A DNA stretch of 64,000 bases from Clostridia bacterium (GCA_035561135.1 DATMYA010000057.1:1-64000); one strand, 5' to 3'. Numbered from the stretch's first letter, positions 35,945 through 44,982 are shown. Program-made: numbers and translations. The notes: generated by a model from the sequence alone, not told the origin.

Positions 35945-36622
35945 ATGGGTTGTGGCGTGGCACTTGGTATTCCTGTCGCGTCTTCCGCAGCCATCCCCGC
36001 AACGCCTCAAGGGGAGTGCCGGTTGGAAGATGCCCAGGTAATCGCATTGCTCGTCCGTCGCTGCGTTGCCGGCGACGCCGTTGCCTGGGAAGAGATCGTC
36101 CAGAAATTCAATCGTCGGATTTATAACATCTGTTACAGGTTTGCGGGCTCGGCTACCGACGCCGAAGACCTGACCCAGGAAGTCTTCATCAAGATGTACC
36201 GCACGCTCGATAGTTTCGATTCCGAGCGCGCATCGTTTGCGACCTGGATCACTACGGTTACGCGCAACCTGCTGGTCGATCACTTCCGCAAGACAAAGCA
36301 TGACCGTGTCACCGATTCCATTGATGCCACTCCGGGCGAAGGTGAGGAAGGCCTCTCCCTCGGCGACAAGCTGGAGGATAAGGCTCCCGGGCCAGAGCAT
36401 CGCCTTGAAAAGCGCGAAACCCGCGAACTGGTCCACAAGGCCCTGCAAAAGCTTTCCCCTGAGTTGCGAGAGGCCGTTATATTGCGCGATCTGCAGGATA
36501 TGGACTATCGCGAGATTGCACAGGTGCTCAAAGTGCCCGAAGGAACGGTCAAATCCAGAATTAATCGCGGACGTACGGAACTTGCGCGGTTGTTACAGCG
36601 TACTTATAGGCAGGTGATCTGA
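35945..36622 (+). CDS. ECF-type RNA polymerase sigma factor
   Basis: A sigma-70 family extracytoplasmic-function factor. Region 2 is seen as IYNICYRFAGSATDAEDLTQ, EVFIKMYRTLDSFD and FATWITTVTRNLLVDHFRK. Region 4 is LSPELREAVILRDLQDMDYR followed by EIAQVLKVPEGTVKSRINRG. From ATG 35945 it is 225 residues. An attractive alternative start is TTG 36023, preceded by aaggggag, giving a 199-residue protein, typical for ECF factors. Its stop overlaps the start of the anti-sigma gene (TGATG), so the two are translationally coupled. Confidence 0.92.
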   Translation: MGCGVALGIPVASSAAIPATPQGECRLEDAQVIALLVRRCVAGDAVAWEEIVQKFNRRIYNICYRFAGSATDAEDLTQEVFIKMYRTLDSFDSERASFATWITTVTRNLLVDHFRKTKHDRVTDSIDATPGEGEEGLSLGDKLEDKAPGPEHRLEKRETRELVHKALQKLSPELREAVILRDLQDMDYREIAQVLKVPEGTVKSRINRGRTELARLLQRTYRQVI

Positions 36623-37338
36623 TGTACGGCGAAAAGGACAACACGATGCAGTGCGTAGATTTTGACGCACTCCTGGCAGACGCCCTTGATGGCGTGCTGA
36701 CTGGCCCGAAGCTGGCGAGCTTCGAGGAGCATAAGGCGGCTTGCAGGACTTGCGCCGAAATGTTCGCCGAAGCCGGAGCCGGACTGAACTGGCTGAACGC
36801 ACTTGAGGAAGTCGAACCGCCTCGCAACCTGGTTCGCAACATCCTCATCGCGACCACCGGTACGGCCGAAGCTACAGGGATGGCGGAAGTGGCAGCGCGA
36901 CTGCCTTGGTGGCAGCGCCTTCGTCAACGCATGGTGCCGCAACTGGCGCCTGTGCTCACGCCGCGCTTCGCAATGTCTTTCGGGATGGCGTTTTTTTCGA
37001 TTTCGATGGTGCTGAACGTTTCGAACATCAAGCTGGCCGATCTTTCGCCACACAGGATTCGCAGGACTTATTACGAGAGCGAAGCTCGGGTCGTGAAGTA
37101 CTACGAGAACATCCGCCTCGTGTACGAAATCGAATCCCGCGTTCGCGAACTCAAGCGTGCGGCCGGGACCGAGAGCGAGCCCAAGAAGAACGGGCCCAAG
37201 GAGCAGAACAAGGACAACACCGATCGGGACCCTGATATGCGCCAGTACCAGAACTATAGCCGCGAAGCAGATGACGCGGTCGTAATGGCCCAAGCGGTCA
37301 GGGCAAGCTGGGTTGTAATCGACAGGAGGGACGTATGA
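36622..37338 (+). CDS. Anti-sigma factor with zinc-finger (zf-HC2-like) domain
   Basis: A 238-residue protein. The N-terminal part (CVDFDALLADALDG ... FEEHKAACRTCAEMF) fits the ZAS/zf-HC2 anti-sigma domain with an HxxxCxxC motif. A single hydrophobic segment (FAMSFGMAFFSISMVLNVSN, about residues 117-136) anchors it, followed by a charged extracytoplasmic tail rich in Lys, Glu and Asn. It presumably holds the upstream sigma factor inactive. The gene overlaps the next by 4 bp (ATGA at 37335). Confidence 0.85.
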   Translation: MYGEKDNTMQCVDFDALLADALDGVLTGPKLASFEEHKAACRTCAEMFAEAGAGLNWLNALEEVEPPRNLVRNILIATTGTAEATGMAEVAARLPWWQRLRQRMVPQLAPVLTPRFAMSFGMAFFSISMVLNVSNIKLADLSPHRIRRTYYESEARVVKYYENIRLVYEIESRVRELKRAAGTESEPKKNGPKEQNKDNTDRDPDMRQYQNYSREADDAVVMAQAVRASWVVIDRRDV

Positions 37339-38057
37339 ATTGCGCCAATCACATGGATCTACCGGCAACTGCGTATTGCCGTACCTGTGGCAAGGCGATG
37401 TGCGCCAACTGTGCGCGCGACGTCCGCGGAGTCATCTATTGCGAGGAGTGTCTAGCTGCCCGTGTGAGTGATCCCGCGGTTGCCGCCGCCGGCACCACAC
37501 CGCCGGCCACTCCACACGCTGAAGGTTCGGCAAGCCCTGGTCTTGCTGCCTTGCTCGGGTTCATCCCCGGCGTGGGTGCGATGTACAACGGCCAGTTCGC
37601 CAAAGGCTTCGTGCATGTGCTCGTGTTCGCGAGCCTCATCTGGCTTAGCAACCACGATTTCGAAGTTCTGGGCGGTCTCGGCATCATGGCCTGGATCTTC
37701 TACATGGTTTTCGACGCCTACATGACGGCAAAGGCGCGCAAGCACGGCATGCCGCTGCCCGACCCGCTAGGGCTCAACAACATTTTCGGTGTCGATGCTG
37801 GAGCGGCAAACCGTGTGGCCGTTGCCACTGAGCCGACCGCAACTCACGCCGAAGCCGTGGATGATAAGTACGTTGAACCGCAAACCAGTTCCGCAGTGCC
37901 GATAGGTGCCGTGGTTCTCATCGGGCTGGGCGTACTGTTCCTGCTCGATAACCTCAATCTCATGCATTTCGGCCGGATTGCGCGCCTGTGGCCGCTCATT
38001 CTGATTGTCATCGGCGTGCAGATGTTCCTGCGCCGGCGCGCAATGGCGCGGCGCTAG
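37335..38057 (+). CDS. B-box-like zinc finger / membrane protein with LiaI-LiaF-like module
   Basis: A 240-residue protein. A Cys/His-rich N terminus (MNCANHMDLPATAYCRTCGK ... CANCARDVRGVIYCEECL) resembles a B-box zinc finger. Next come a TM2-like region (LLGFIPGVGAMYNGQFAKGF) and two helices. The C-terminal module, VLIGLGVLFLLDNLNLMHFG ... LWPLILIVIGVQMFLRRR, matches the LiaI-LiaF-like transmembrane pair. It is translationally coupled to the anti-sigma gene, so it is probably part of the sigma factor's own operon. Confidence 0.8.
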   Translation: MNCANHMDLPATAYCRTCGKAMCANCARDVRGVIYCEECLAARVSDPAVAAAGTTPPATPHAEGSASPGLAALLGFIPGVGAMYNGQFAKGFVHVLVFASLIWLSNHDFEVLGGLGIMAWIFYMVFDAYMTAKARKHGMPLPDPLGLNNIFGVDAGAANRVAVATEPTATHAEAVDDKYVEPQTSSAVPIGAVVLIGLGVLFLLDNLNLMHFGRIARLWPLILIVIGVQMFLRRRAMARR

Positions 38058-38065
38058 GGGGAACC

Positions 38066-38383
38066 ATGGAAAATTACAGGTCCAATCCGAAATGCGAGTG
38101 CGCACGCTGCAGAATGACGGGGATGCTGGCGCCGGCTGTGCTCATAACCCTTGGCGCTCTGTTTCTGCTGGATAACCTGGGCGCCATCGGATTCCACAGT
38201 ACCTGGCCGGTTCTGCTTATCGTCATCGGCATCATCAAAGTGCTGCAGTACACGGCACCAACTGAAAACCACCGGCCTCGGGGCCTGAATGCGGCTGTTG
38301 TGCCGCCGGTTCCACCCGCCGGAGAACTGCCTCCCAATCAGGGCGAGTCAAGACAGGGTGGCGAGGGGGTCCAGAATGTCTAG
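38066..38383 (+). CDS. Small LiaI-LiaF-like membrane protein
   Basis: ATG 38066 is preceded by agggggaa. The 105-residue product starts with a Cys-containing segment (NPKCECARCRM). A transmembrane pair follows, PAVLITLGALFLLDNLGAIG and WPVLLIVIGIIKVLQY, the same module found in both neighbours. The tail is Pro-rich. It lies 8 bp after the previous gene, and its stop overlaps the next start by 8 bp. Confidence 0.75.
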   Translation: MENYRSNPKCECARCRMTGMLAPAVLITLGALFLLDNLGAIGFHSTWPVLLIVIGIIKVLQYTAPTENHRPRGLNAAVVPPVPPAGELPPNQGESRQGGEGVQNV

Positions 38384-39764
38384 TCCGGTATTGGCTCCGC
38401 GTCCGCGACGTTCGCTGGCAGGTCCGATCGTACTCATCGTTATTGGCGTCCTGTTTCTGCTGCGCAATGTCGGCGTTCATATTCCTTTGTTCCGGTTGTT
38501 TGCGCACTGGTGGCCGCTGCTCCTCATAATTTGGGGCGTCGTGAAACTCGTCGAGCACTATCAGGCAAAGCGTGAAGGGACCGTTCCTGCGCGCATCGGC
38601 TTCGGCGGCGCGCTGCTGGTCTTCTTTATCATCGCGGGGGGCCTCGCGGTTACCGGCCTCGACCGTGCCAAGGATCAGATCAACTGGGGCGAAGTGCGCG
38701 ATGAGATGAACGTCGATGAAGACTTCATCAACATGTTTGGCAGCACGTACACATACGACGACCAGATCGAAAAGGATATCCCCGTCGCAGACATGTTGCG
38801 CATCGTCAGTGATCGCGGCAATCTGACCATCAACGCCTGGGATCAGAGCAAGATAAAGATCGTCGTTCACAAGCGCGTGTTTGGCTCCAATCCGCAGGAA
38901 GCGCAGAACGTGAACACCGGCACCGTACCGCAAGTGGAAGTGAATGGAACCATGGTCGTGGTGAACGCAAACACCCAGGGTGCTGGCAATAAAGGCGTTT
39001 CAACGGATATGGAGATTTACGTTCCGCGAAAACTCGCCCTCGATATCGCTGGGCGCAGGGGCGACGTCAATGTCAGCGGGCGGGACGGCGACCTGAAGAT
39101 TGCAACCAGCAGAGGCGACGTGATGGTCGAAGACATCGGCGGCAGCGTCAACCTCAATCTGCGCAAGGGTTCGCTGCGCGCCTCGCGCGTCAAGGGCAAC
39201 GTCACCGCGGACGGCCGTTTTGACGACACATTGCTTGTGGATATCGGTGGTGCCGCCGTTCTGAACGGCGAATTTTTCGGAGATCTGAAGCTCTCGAAAA
39301 TCGCCAAGGGTGTGACCTTCCACTCGTCGCGCACCGACCTTGAGTTCGCTCGTCTCGACGGCAATCTTGATCTCGATCAGGGCGACCTTCGCGCAACCCA
39401 GATACTAGGCCCCGTGCGCCTGCTTACCCGTTCCAAGGACATTCACCTTGAGGATGTAACCGGGGACGTGCGGATCGAAAACAGCAATGGCAGCGTCGAG
39501 TTGCACCCTAATGACAAGCAGCCGCTTGGCAATATCGAGATCAACGCGAACCGCGGCGACGTCCGCCTCATGATGCCGGCGAAAGCTGGTTTCCAGATGC
39601 AGGCACAGACGCGGCACGGCGAGGTTCAGTCGGACTTCTCCGAGCTGAAGATCGACAGCCAACACGGCAAATCCACAGTCACCGGCAACGTAGGGAAGAC
39701 AGGTTCAAAAGTGCAGGTCACCAGCGACAGCGGTGACATCGAAATCCGCAAGACTGCCGGGTAA
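38376..39764 (+). CDS. LiaF-like membrane protein with DUF4097-type beta-helix domain
   Basis: ATG 38376 overlaps the previous stop. The 462-residue protein has the transmembrane module GPIVLIVIGVLFLLRNVGVH ... WWPLLLIIWGVVKLVEHYQ, a further helix (ALLVFFIIAGGLAVTGLDRA), then a long repetitive domain. Strands such as GNLTINAWDQSKIKIVVHKR, GRRGDVNVSGRDGDLKIATS, RGDVMVEDIGGSVNLNLRKG and SDSGDIEIRKTAG are typical of DUF4097/adhesin-like beta-helices. It is probably an envelope-stress effector or sensor. The operon ends at the 44-bp palindrome. Confidence 0.82.
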   Translation: MSSPVLAPRPRRSLAGPIVLIVIGVLFLLRNVGVHIPLFRLFAHWWPLLLIIWGVVKLVEHYQAKREGTVPARIGFGGALLVFFIIAGGLAVTGLDRAKDQINWGEVRDEMNVDEDFINMFGSTYTYDDQIEKDIPVADMLRIVSDRGNLTINAWDQSKIKIVVHKRVFGSNPQEAQNVNTGTVPQVEVNGTMVVVNANTQGAGNKGVSTDMEIYVPRKLALDIAGRRGDVNVSGRDGDLKIATSRGDVMVEDIGGSVNLNLRKGSLRASRVKGNVTADGRFDDTLLVDIGGAAVLNGEFFGDLKLSKIAKGVTFHSSRTDLEFARLDGNLDLDQGDLRATQILGPVRLLTRSKDIHLEDVTGDVRIENSNGSVELHPNDKQPLGNIEINANRGDVRLMMPAKAGFQMQAQTRHGEVQSDFSELKIDSQHGKSTVTGNVGKTGSKVQVTSDSGDIEIRKTAG

Positions 39765-39780
39765 CCTAGCAGCTAAACGA

Positions 39781-39824
39781 GTACAAGAAAAAGGGAGCGC
39801 CGCGGCGCTCCCTTTTTCTTGTAC
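39781..39824. terminator. 44-bp perfect palindromic bidirectional terminator
   Basis: The 22-bp arms at 39781-39802 and 39803-39824 are perfectly complementary, with A5 and T5 runs on the outer arms and a GC-rich core (gggagcgccgcggcgctccc). It separates the convergent ECF operon and cmk operon and can terminate both. Confidence 0.92.
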
Positions 39825-39845
39825 TAGCAGAAGAACCGCCAAGCA

Positions 39846-40535
39846 TCAATGCCTGAGTCTTTCCTGGACTATTTTCTCCGCTTTGCCGATCACCTGCTCT
39901 ACGGAAAGCCCTGTCGAGTCAATGCGAACCGCATCCCGCGCCGGCACGAGAGGCGAAGCTGCACGGGTCGTATCGCGACGGTCTCGCTCCTTCAGATCTT
40001 CGACCAGTTTCTCCGCCTTCGACGGATCATCGGTCGCGTTCTGCTGCACAATTCGACGTCCGGCACGTACGCTCTGGTCGGCATCCAGGAAGATCTTCAC
40101 TTCGGCGTTAGGGAAAACCACTGTCCCAATGTCACGGCCTTCCATAATGACGCCGCCGTCAACCCCCATCTCACGCTGGCGGTCAACCATCCACGTGCGG
40201 ACATTCGGATGTGTCGATACACGGGAGGCAGCCTGCGTGACGTCCGACTCGCGAATGCGTTCCGAAACGTCGTGCCCGTCCAGGAGCACGCGATTTCCAT
40301 CCGAGGTTGGAACCAGTTCGATGCGCGATGCCTCCGCAAGTTTCAGCAGAGCTGCTTCATCTCCCAGGAATGTCTGCGACTCTATTGCCTTCAGAGCCAG
40401 TGCGCGGTACATCGCGCCGCTCTCGAGGTTTACGTACCCAAGCTTCTTCGCCAAACCCGCTGCTATCGTGCTCTTTCCTGCACCGGCAGGGCCGTCAATC
40501 GCGATCACCAATTTCTTTTGTTTCTTATCATTCAT
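39846..40535 (-). CDS. cmk: Cytidylate kinase
   Basis: A 229-residue P-loop kinase phosphorylating CMP and dCMP with ATP. Motifs are the Walker A IAIDGPAGAGKSTIAAGLAK, LESGAMYRALALKA, EGRDIGTVVFPNAEVKIFLD, and the lid region RRDTTRAASPLVPARDAV. Length is normal. It is last in a minus-strand operon after mutL and the AlkZ-related gene (59-bp gap). Confidence 0.95.
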   Translation of the reverse strand: MNDKKQKKLVIAIDGPAGAGKSTIAAGLAKKLGYVNLESGAMYRALALKAIESQTFLGDEAALLKLAEASRIELVPTSDGNRVLLDGHDVSERIRESDVTQAASRVSTHPNVRTWMVDRQREMGVDGGVIMEGRDIGTVVFPNAEVKIFLDADQSVRAGRRIVQQNATDDPSKAEKLVEDLKERDRRDTTRAASPLVPARDAVRIDSTGLSVEQVIGKAEKIVQERLRH

Positions 40536-40594
40536 CGTTCTAAATCGGTCTTTCTATTACGTGTTCCATTGCCAACACGTCACGCGAGATCAGG

Positions 40595-41653
40595 TTACGG
40601 TTCACGTCGCGGCCGGGGTCCTTTGTCCGACAACGGGTGGCGATTGCGTGGACCTCGACTGCGAGGCGCGCGGGCGTTGTTGTGCGGAGGTTCACCCGAT
40701 TTACCCTGGTGTGCCGGAGTGCCCGTGCGCGTCCGTTGCGCGATAGGACGCTGGCGCTGTCCGCTTTCGTCTTCAACCGTAGCTGTTGCTTCAGGCTTTG
40801 GACGCGGCACATGCGCCACCCTTGGTGGAGTGATCTGCAACAGCGAACGCCCACTGACGGTAATGAACTGCAACTCTCTGGCAGACAGCAGCGCATTGAT
40901 TGCTTCACGCGCTCTCGAGCGTCCAACAAAGTTACCGAAAAACTCTTCCACTTCTGTTTGTTCGGCCGCGACAACGCAATCCATGTACTTCGACACCAGT
41001 GCCGTCAGCGCCTCGGGTATGGACAGGCCCATGCCCTCTTTGACCGGGTCCGGAGACCAGCGGAACAGCACGTCCCACGAAGCACCTTCCTCTGGGTTGT
41101 AGTCAACGCGGGTGATGCGCAACTTGGACCATAGCTCGTTCAGCGTTCGGTCCAGCGCGGAGGAAGACAACTCACCTCCGAGCACCTCTTTCAGCCTGGG
41201 CTTTGAAATCGGGCCGTCCTTCTGGATCACCTGGAACGTGTGTACCGCGAGCGGCGAATACTCCGAGCGCGGACCGATCTTCGGAACCTGTCGAGGATTG
41301 CGGTCGCCGATCAAGCCATAGAAAAATGGAAAAACGCTCGACGCCACCAGGAACGGCGTCTCGCTAAATAGGTTTGCCTCGTACGCATTCTTCTGGCGCA
41401 ACAAACGCACCATCAGGTCTGTCGCTTCCTGGGCACGCGGGTCTGCGAATGCATGCTGCCACGTCGGCAGATTCTCGCTGCTGCCCACGTATGCTCCCAC
41501 GAACGTCGGCGTCAGCACTGGAGGCCGCGTCGGATACATCAGGCAGAATCCTACGGACTCTATGAATTCCTGCGCATCTTCGAGGGTCCGCACAGGGCGG
41601 CCGTTCACGCGCCACTTCTCGCTACGTAGTTCTTGTAATTCGCGTTCTGTCAT
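40595..41653 (-). CDS. AlkZ/YcaQ-related winged-helix protein
   Basis: A 352-residue protein. It begins MTERELQELRSEKWRVNGRP, has GFCLMYPTRPPVLTPTFVGA, and winged-helix stretches QVIQKDGPISKPRLKEVLGG, ELSSSALDRTLNELWSKLRI and LLSARELQFITVSGRSLLQI. From memory this matches AlkZ-related proteins, a family connected with interstrand crosslink glycosylases, but I cannot confirm the catalytic residues. The C-terminal ~70 residues are Arg/Pro-rich and disordered. It sits between mutL and cmk on the minus strand, consistent with a DNA-repair association. Confidence 0.6.
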   Translation of the reverse strand: MTERELQELRSEKWRVNGRPVRTLEDAQEFIESVGFCLMYPTRPPVLTPTFVGAYVGSSENLPTWQHAFADPRAQEATDLMVRLLRQKNAYEANLFSETPFLVASSVFPFFYGLIGDRNPRQVPKIGPRSEYSPLAVHTFQVIQKDGPISKPRLKEVLGGELSSSALDRTLNELWSKLRITRVDYNPEEGASWDVLFRWSPDPVKEGMGLSIPEALTALVSKYMDCVVAAEQTEVEEFFGNFVGRSRAREAINALLSARELQFITVSGRSLLQITPPRVAHVPRPKPEATATVEDESGQRQRPIAQRTRTGTPAHQGKSGEPPHNNARAPRSRGPRNRHPLSDKGPRPRREP

Positions 41654-41732
41654 TGGCTCCGCGCTTCAGATGCGCCTTGGTTGAACACCGGAACCACACG
41701 TCCGCCTTGCACGGCCGAACCGGAGTACTCCG

Positions 41733-43712
41733 CTAAATGCGCTTGAATGCTTTCTGAATGTCTTTTACAGAATACCGCAGAACGACGGGCCGCCCATGCG
41801 GGCACGTCATCGGATACTGTGTCTGAGCCAACTCGCTCAGCAACCACTCCATTTTATTCTGTTCCAGCGGCATGTTGACTTTGATTGCCGCGTGACACGC
41901 GATCGATGCTGCGATCCGTGCCCTGATCTTTTCCATATCCAGCGCCTGATCTTCGCGCTCGAACTGCTCGATCAGTTCGCTGAGCAGATGCTCCACCTGC
42001 GTTGTCTGCACACCTGCGGGCGATGTCTTGACCGCAATGGTGCGCGCACCGAACGGCTCCGCTTCGAAACCGTTGCGCTCCAACTCTCCCGAAATCTCGG
42101 CAAACACCGCCAATTGCGCCGGCGTCAACTCCACGATAATCGGCATCAGCAGGCGCTGGCACTCAACCTTCAAGGCCTGCCGTTCAAGCAATATCCTTTC
42201 GAACAACACGCGCTCATGGCATGCGTGCTGGTCGATGATCCACAAGCCTTGCCCATTCACCGCCAGGATAAACGACTCCTTGATTTGCCCTAGGGGACGC
42301 AGCGATTCCAGTGCGGTTAAATCCATCGGTGGTTCGTGATCGTCCACGCGCGGGCCGCAGGAATCGTTGGCCTCGGGAACGATCTCGGCCACGCCCTCAA
42401 GTGGAGGGGCGAAGCGGGCCACGGGGACGGCGGCATTGGCCTCTACGGTGATCGCGTCGCCGTTGAACTTCATTGGGTGCGTCACGGCCGAAAGCGTCTG
42501 GGGGACCAGCGAGAAGACGGAGAAGTCTGTATCCGCAGCGGCGGCGATGGCTGCTGCCGGTGCTGGCGCGCCGATTTGTGGCGAGAGCGCTGGCGCGGAG
42601 GTCGGCTCAGCGTGTATTTCACGGGCGAACTGCGGCGCCGGGCGAGCATCCATCAGCGCTGAGCGGACGGTGTCTCGCACGAAGTCGTGAATGAACGACT
42701 GCTGGCGGAAGCGCACCTCGGTCTTCGACGGATGGACGTTCACGTCTACCTCGACGTGGGGCATCTCCAGGAAGAGGAGAACGACGGGAAAGACCGTCGG
42801 AGGCAGAATGTTGCGATAGGCCTCGGTGAGTGCATGCTGGATGAGGCGGTCGCGAATGAGCCGTCCGTTGACGAAGATGAAGATGGAGTTGCGGTTCAGC
42901 TTCTGGACCTCTGGCTTGCTGACGAACCCGCGCACCCGCAACTCGCCTGGACTGGGAGCTTCCTGCGGCTCGCACTCCTGCCGGTTTGACCATAATGGGC
43001 GGGGCAGCAGGCCCATGCGCTGGAGCGGTATCACGGCGGCAACCGGCAGAAGCTGGTCGAGCGTCTCCTTGCCGAAAACCTGGTAAATGCGCTCAGCGTG
43101 CGTCGCAACGGGCGCGGCAACGAGCATGGCGTTGGTCGTCGAGTGCAGTTCCCAGTGCTTGTCGGGATGCGCCAGCGCGTAGTGCGTGACGAGCGAGGCG
43201 ATATGCGCAAGCTCGGTGGAGTCGGCTTTCAGGAATTTCCGGCGCGCAGGAGTATTGAAGAACAGGTCACGAACCGTGATCGAAGTTCCCGCTGGCAAAC
43301 CTGCCTCATCGACCGTGAGGATTTTTCCTCCGGCGATTTCGACGATGGTTCCGCTGGGCTGCTCGGGGGCGCGTGTTTCCAGGCGAAGTCGGCTGATCGC
43401 GGCTATGGAAGACAACGCTTCTCCGCGAAAGCCGAGCGTGCCGATTGTCACCAGGTCGCTATCGTTGCGTATCTTCGAAGTGGCGTGACGCTCGAAGGCG
43501 AGCAGTGCATCGTCCTGCACCATGCCGCAGCCATCATCGATGATCTGGATGAGCTTCTTGCCTCCAGCTTCGATGTTCACGCGGATGCGCGTGCATCCCG
43601 CATCGAGCGAGTTCTCCAGCAGCTCCTTGACCACGGAAGCGGGGCGTTCGACGACTTCGCCGGCGGCGATCTTGTTGATGACGTGTTCGGAAAGTACGTG
43701 GATGCGTCCCAT
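41733..43712 (-). CDS. mutL: DNA mismatch repair protein MutL
   Basis: A 659-residue GHKL ATPase. The N terminus IHVLSEHVINKIAAGEVVER, ELLENSLDAGCTRIRV, DDGCGMVQDDALLAFERHAT and GFRGEALSSIAAISRL are the canonical ATPase motifs. An alanine-rich linker leads to the C-terminal dimerisation domain (LGQIKESFILAVNGQGLWII, DQHACHERVLFERIL). The DQHACHERxxFE and CPHGRP motifs are those of endonuclease-type MutL, which nicks DNA, so a MutH is not expected. It heads the minus-strand operon. Confidence 0.96.
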   Translation of the reverse strand: MGRIHVLSEHVINKIAAGEVVERPASVVKELLENSLDAGCTRIRVNIEAGGKKLIQIIDDGCGMVQDDALLAFERHATSKIRNDSDLVTIGTLGFRGEALSSIAAISRLRLETRAPEQPSGTIVEIAGGKILTVDEAGLPAGTSITVRDLFFNTPARRKFLKADSTELAHIASLVTHYALAHPDKHWELHSTTNAMLVAAPVATHAERIYQVFGKETLDQLLPVAAVIPLQRMGLLPRPLWSNRQECEPQEAPSPGELRVRGFVSKPEVQKLNRNSIFIFVNGRLIRDRLIQHALTEAYRNILPPTVFPVVLLFLEMPHVEVDVNVHPSKTEVRFRQQSFIHDFVRDTVRSALMDARPAPQFAREIHAEPTSAPALSPQIGAPAPAAAIAAAADTDFSVFSLVPQTLSAVTHPMKFNGDAITVEANAAVPVARFAPPLEGVAEIVPEANDSCGPRVDDHEPPMDLTALESLRPLGQIKESFILAVNGQGLWIIDQHACHERVLFERILLERQALKVECQRLLMPIIVELTPAQLAVFAEISGELERNGFEAEPFGARTIAVKTSPAGVQTTQVEHLLSELIEQFEREDQALDMEKIRARIAASIACHAAIKVNMPLEQNKMEWLLSELAQTQYPMTCPHGRPVVLRYSVKDIQKAFKRI

Positions 43713-43922
43713 GAAAGCTCAACTGCACGCTGATTGTAATGTGCGCTTCAGGATAGCAGCACCGGAGCGCCACTCCCTCCAACCTTTTCTGATTTTTTAA
43801 CTCTCATTTTTAAGATTTCAGAATATTGGGACCTAAAACCATGAAAGGACGGTTGGACCAGAAAATCTTGAAAACAAAGTAGCTAAGGAGAAATTTCCCC
43901 TTATTATGTTCCGGGGTGGCGC

Positions 43923-44399
43923 ATGCTCAATCGAGTCGGAAACTACCTGGCGGAAATCAGCGATGCGCCAAACACGCGATTCGTTTTCGTGTTGTTCGCT
44001 GCTACGCTCACGGCGGCTTTGGAGTACTTCGTCCATTATGGGCTGGAGTGGCTCATGGTCGATCACCAAACTGCGAATGTGATCGATGCCACGATCATCG
44101 GGCTCTTCGCTGGTGTAATCACCTATGTGGAAGTGAAGTCGGTGCAGGCTCGCCGGCACAAGATTCTGCGGGACGTGCAGACCGTCAGTTCGTTAAATCA
44201 TCACGTCCGAAATGCGTTGCAGGCTATACAGTACGCGGCGCGACTGCCGCTTGAAGAAAAGCAGATCGCGATCATCGATGAGAGCGTGGAGAAAATCGAC
44301 AAAACGCTGAGGGAGTTGTACCCGATCATCACGACAGAAGGCGCACTGCGCGAAGCTGACATGGCGCATTATTCGAAACCGCCGGCGCAATCGCGTTGA
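43923..44399 (+). CDS. Membrane protein with orphan histidine-kinase-like DHp motif
   Basis: A 158-residue protein with two transmembrane helices (about residues 19-42 and 53-71). They are followed by a helical segment, VQTVSSLNHHVRNALQAIQY, resembling the H-box of histidine kinase DHp domains (H93 or H94). The expected ATP-binding domain is absent; the protein ends soon after a second helix (IDESVEKIDKTLRELYPII). It may be a phosphotransfer partner, a kinase-like dimer or a decayed kinase, although the frame looks intact. A strong terminator follows. Confidence 0.65.
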   Translation: MLNRVGNYLAEISDAPNTRFVFVLFAATLTAALEYFVHYGLEWLMVDHQTANVIDATIIGLFAGVITYVEVKSVQARRHKILRDVQTVSSLNHHVRNALQAIQYAARLPLEEKQIAIIDESVEKIDKTLRELYPIITTEGALREADMAHYSKPPAQSR

Positions 44400-44440
44400 A
44401 TCGTCGCGTTGAAGAAGTCGAAAGCAATTTGAGAATGGGC

Positions 44441-44478
44441 AAACGCAGGCCGCCTGATTAAGCGGCCTGCGTTTTGAT
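44441..44478 (+). terminator. Rho-independent terminator
   Basis: A perfect 13-bp stem (aaacgcaggccgc 44441-44453 with gcggcctgcgttt 44462-44474), an 8-nt loop and the tail ttgatt lie 41 bp after the DHp-like gene. It also faces the convergent SnoaL-like gene. Confidence 0.85.
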
Positions 44479-44547
44479 TCGATTTCACGCCAATGGGTTT
44501 GAAAAATCCCACGTTGGTGTCGCACGGTGAGCACCGTGGCGCTACAT

Positions 44548-44982
44548 CTACGGAACAAGCGGCGCGGGCGGAAGGTCGCTGTTCCAGCAATCGAAGATAA
44601 TTTTGTAGTCTCCGTTGTTCTGGCGCTGATAGTTGGTGAGGTATTTGCCGCGATCGTGGAAGTGTGTGCCGCTGGGCAGCGGCATGGTAATTGAATAGGT
44701 CCCGCTGACGAGCACCATTTCAGTGCCCTGGACAATGTTGGTGACGTCGAGCTTGAGGTTGTTTGCGCCGGCATCGTGGAACCATTTGAAGAGCTCACGG
44801 ATGGCCGAGATGCCGGGCGCGGAACGCTGGTTTGGCGGCAGCACGACCGACTCATTCGTGAACTGCGAGGCGAGGGTCTCGAAATCGCCCTCGTTGTAGC
44901 AGCGCACAAAGAGCTGTGTCATGGACTGGATGCGGTTTTCTATATCGGAAACTTGCGATGGAATCGCGCGAACGGTTGCCAT
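44548..44982 (-). CDS. SnoaL/DUF4440-like (NTF2 fold) protein
   Basis: The frame is open to 45108, but ATG 44982 is preceded by aggaggtttcc and begins MATVRAIPSQVSDIENRIQS. The 144-residue product has a typical cone-shaped NTF2-like sequence (MTQLFVRCYNEGDFETLASQ, FTNESVVLPPNQ, AIRELFKWFHDAGANNLKLD, then a strand-rich C terminus ending DYKIIFDCWNSDLP). Such domains serve as small enzymes or ligand-binding proteins; the activity is unknown. Confidence 0.75.
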   Translation of the reverse strand: MATVRAIPSQVSDIENRIQSMTQLFVRCYNEGDFETLASQFTNESVVLPPNQRSAPGISAIRELFKWFHDAGANNLKLDVTNIVQGTEMVLVSGTYSITMPLPSGTHFHDRGKYLTNYQRQNNGDYKIIFDCWNSDLPPAPLVP

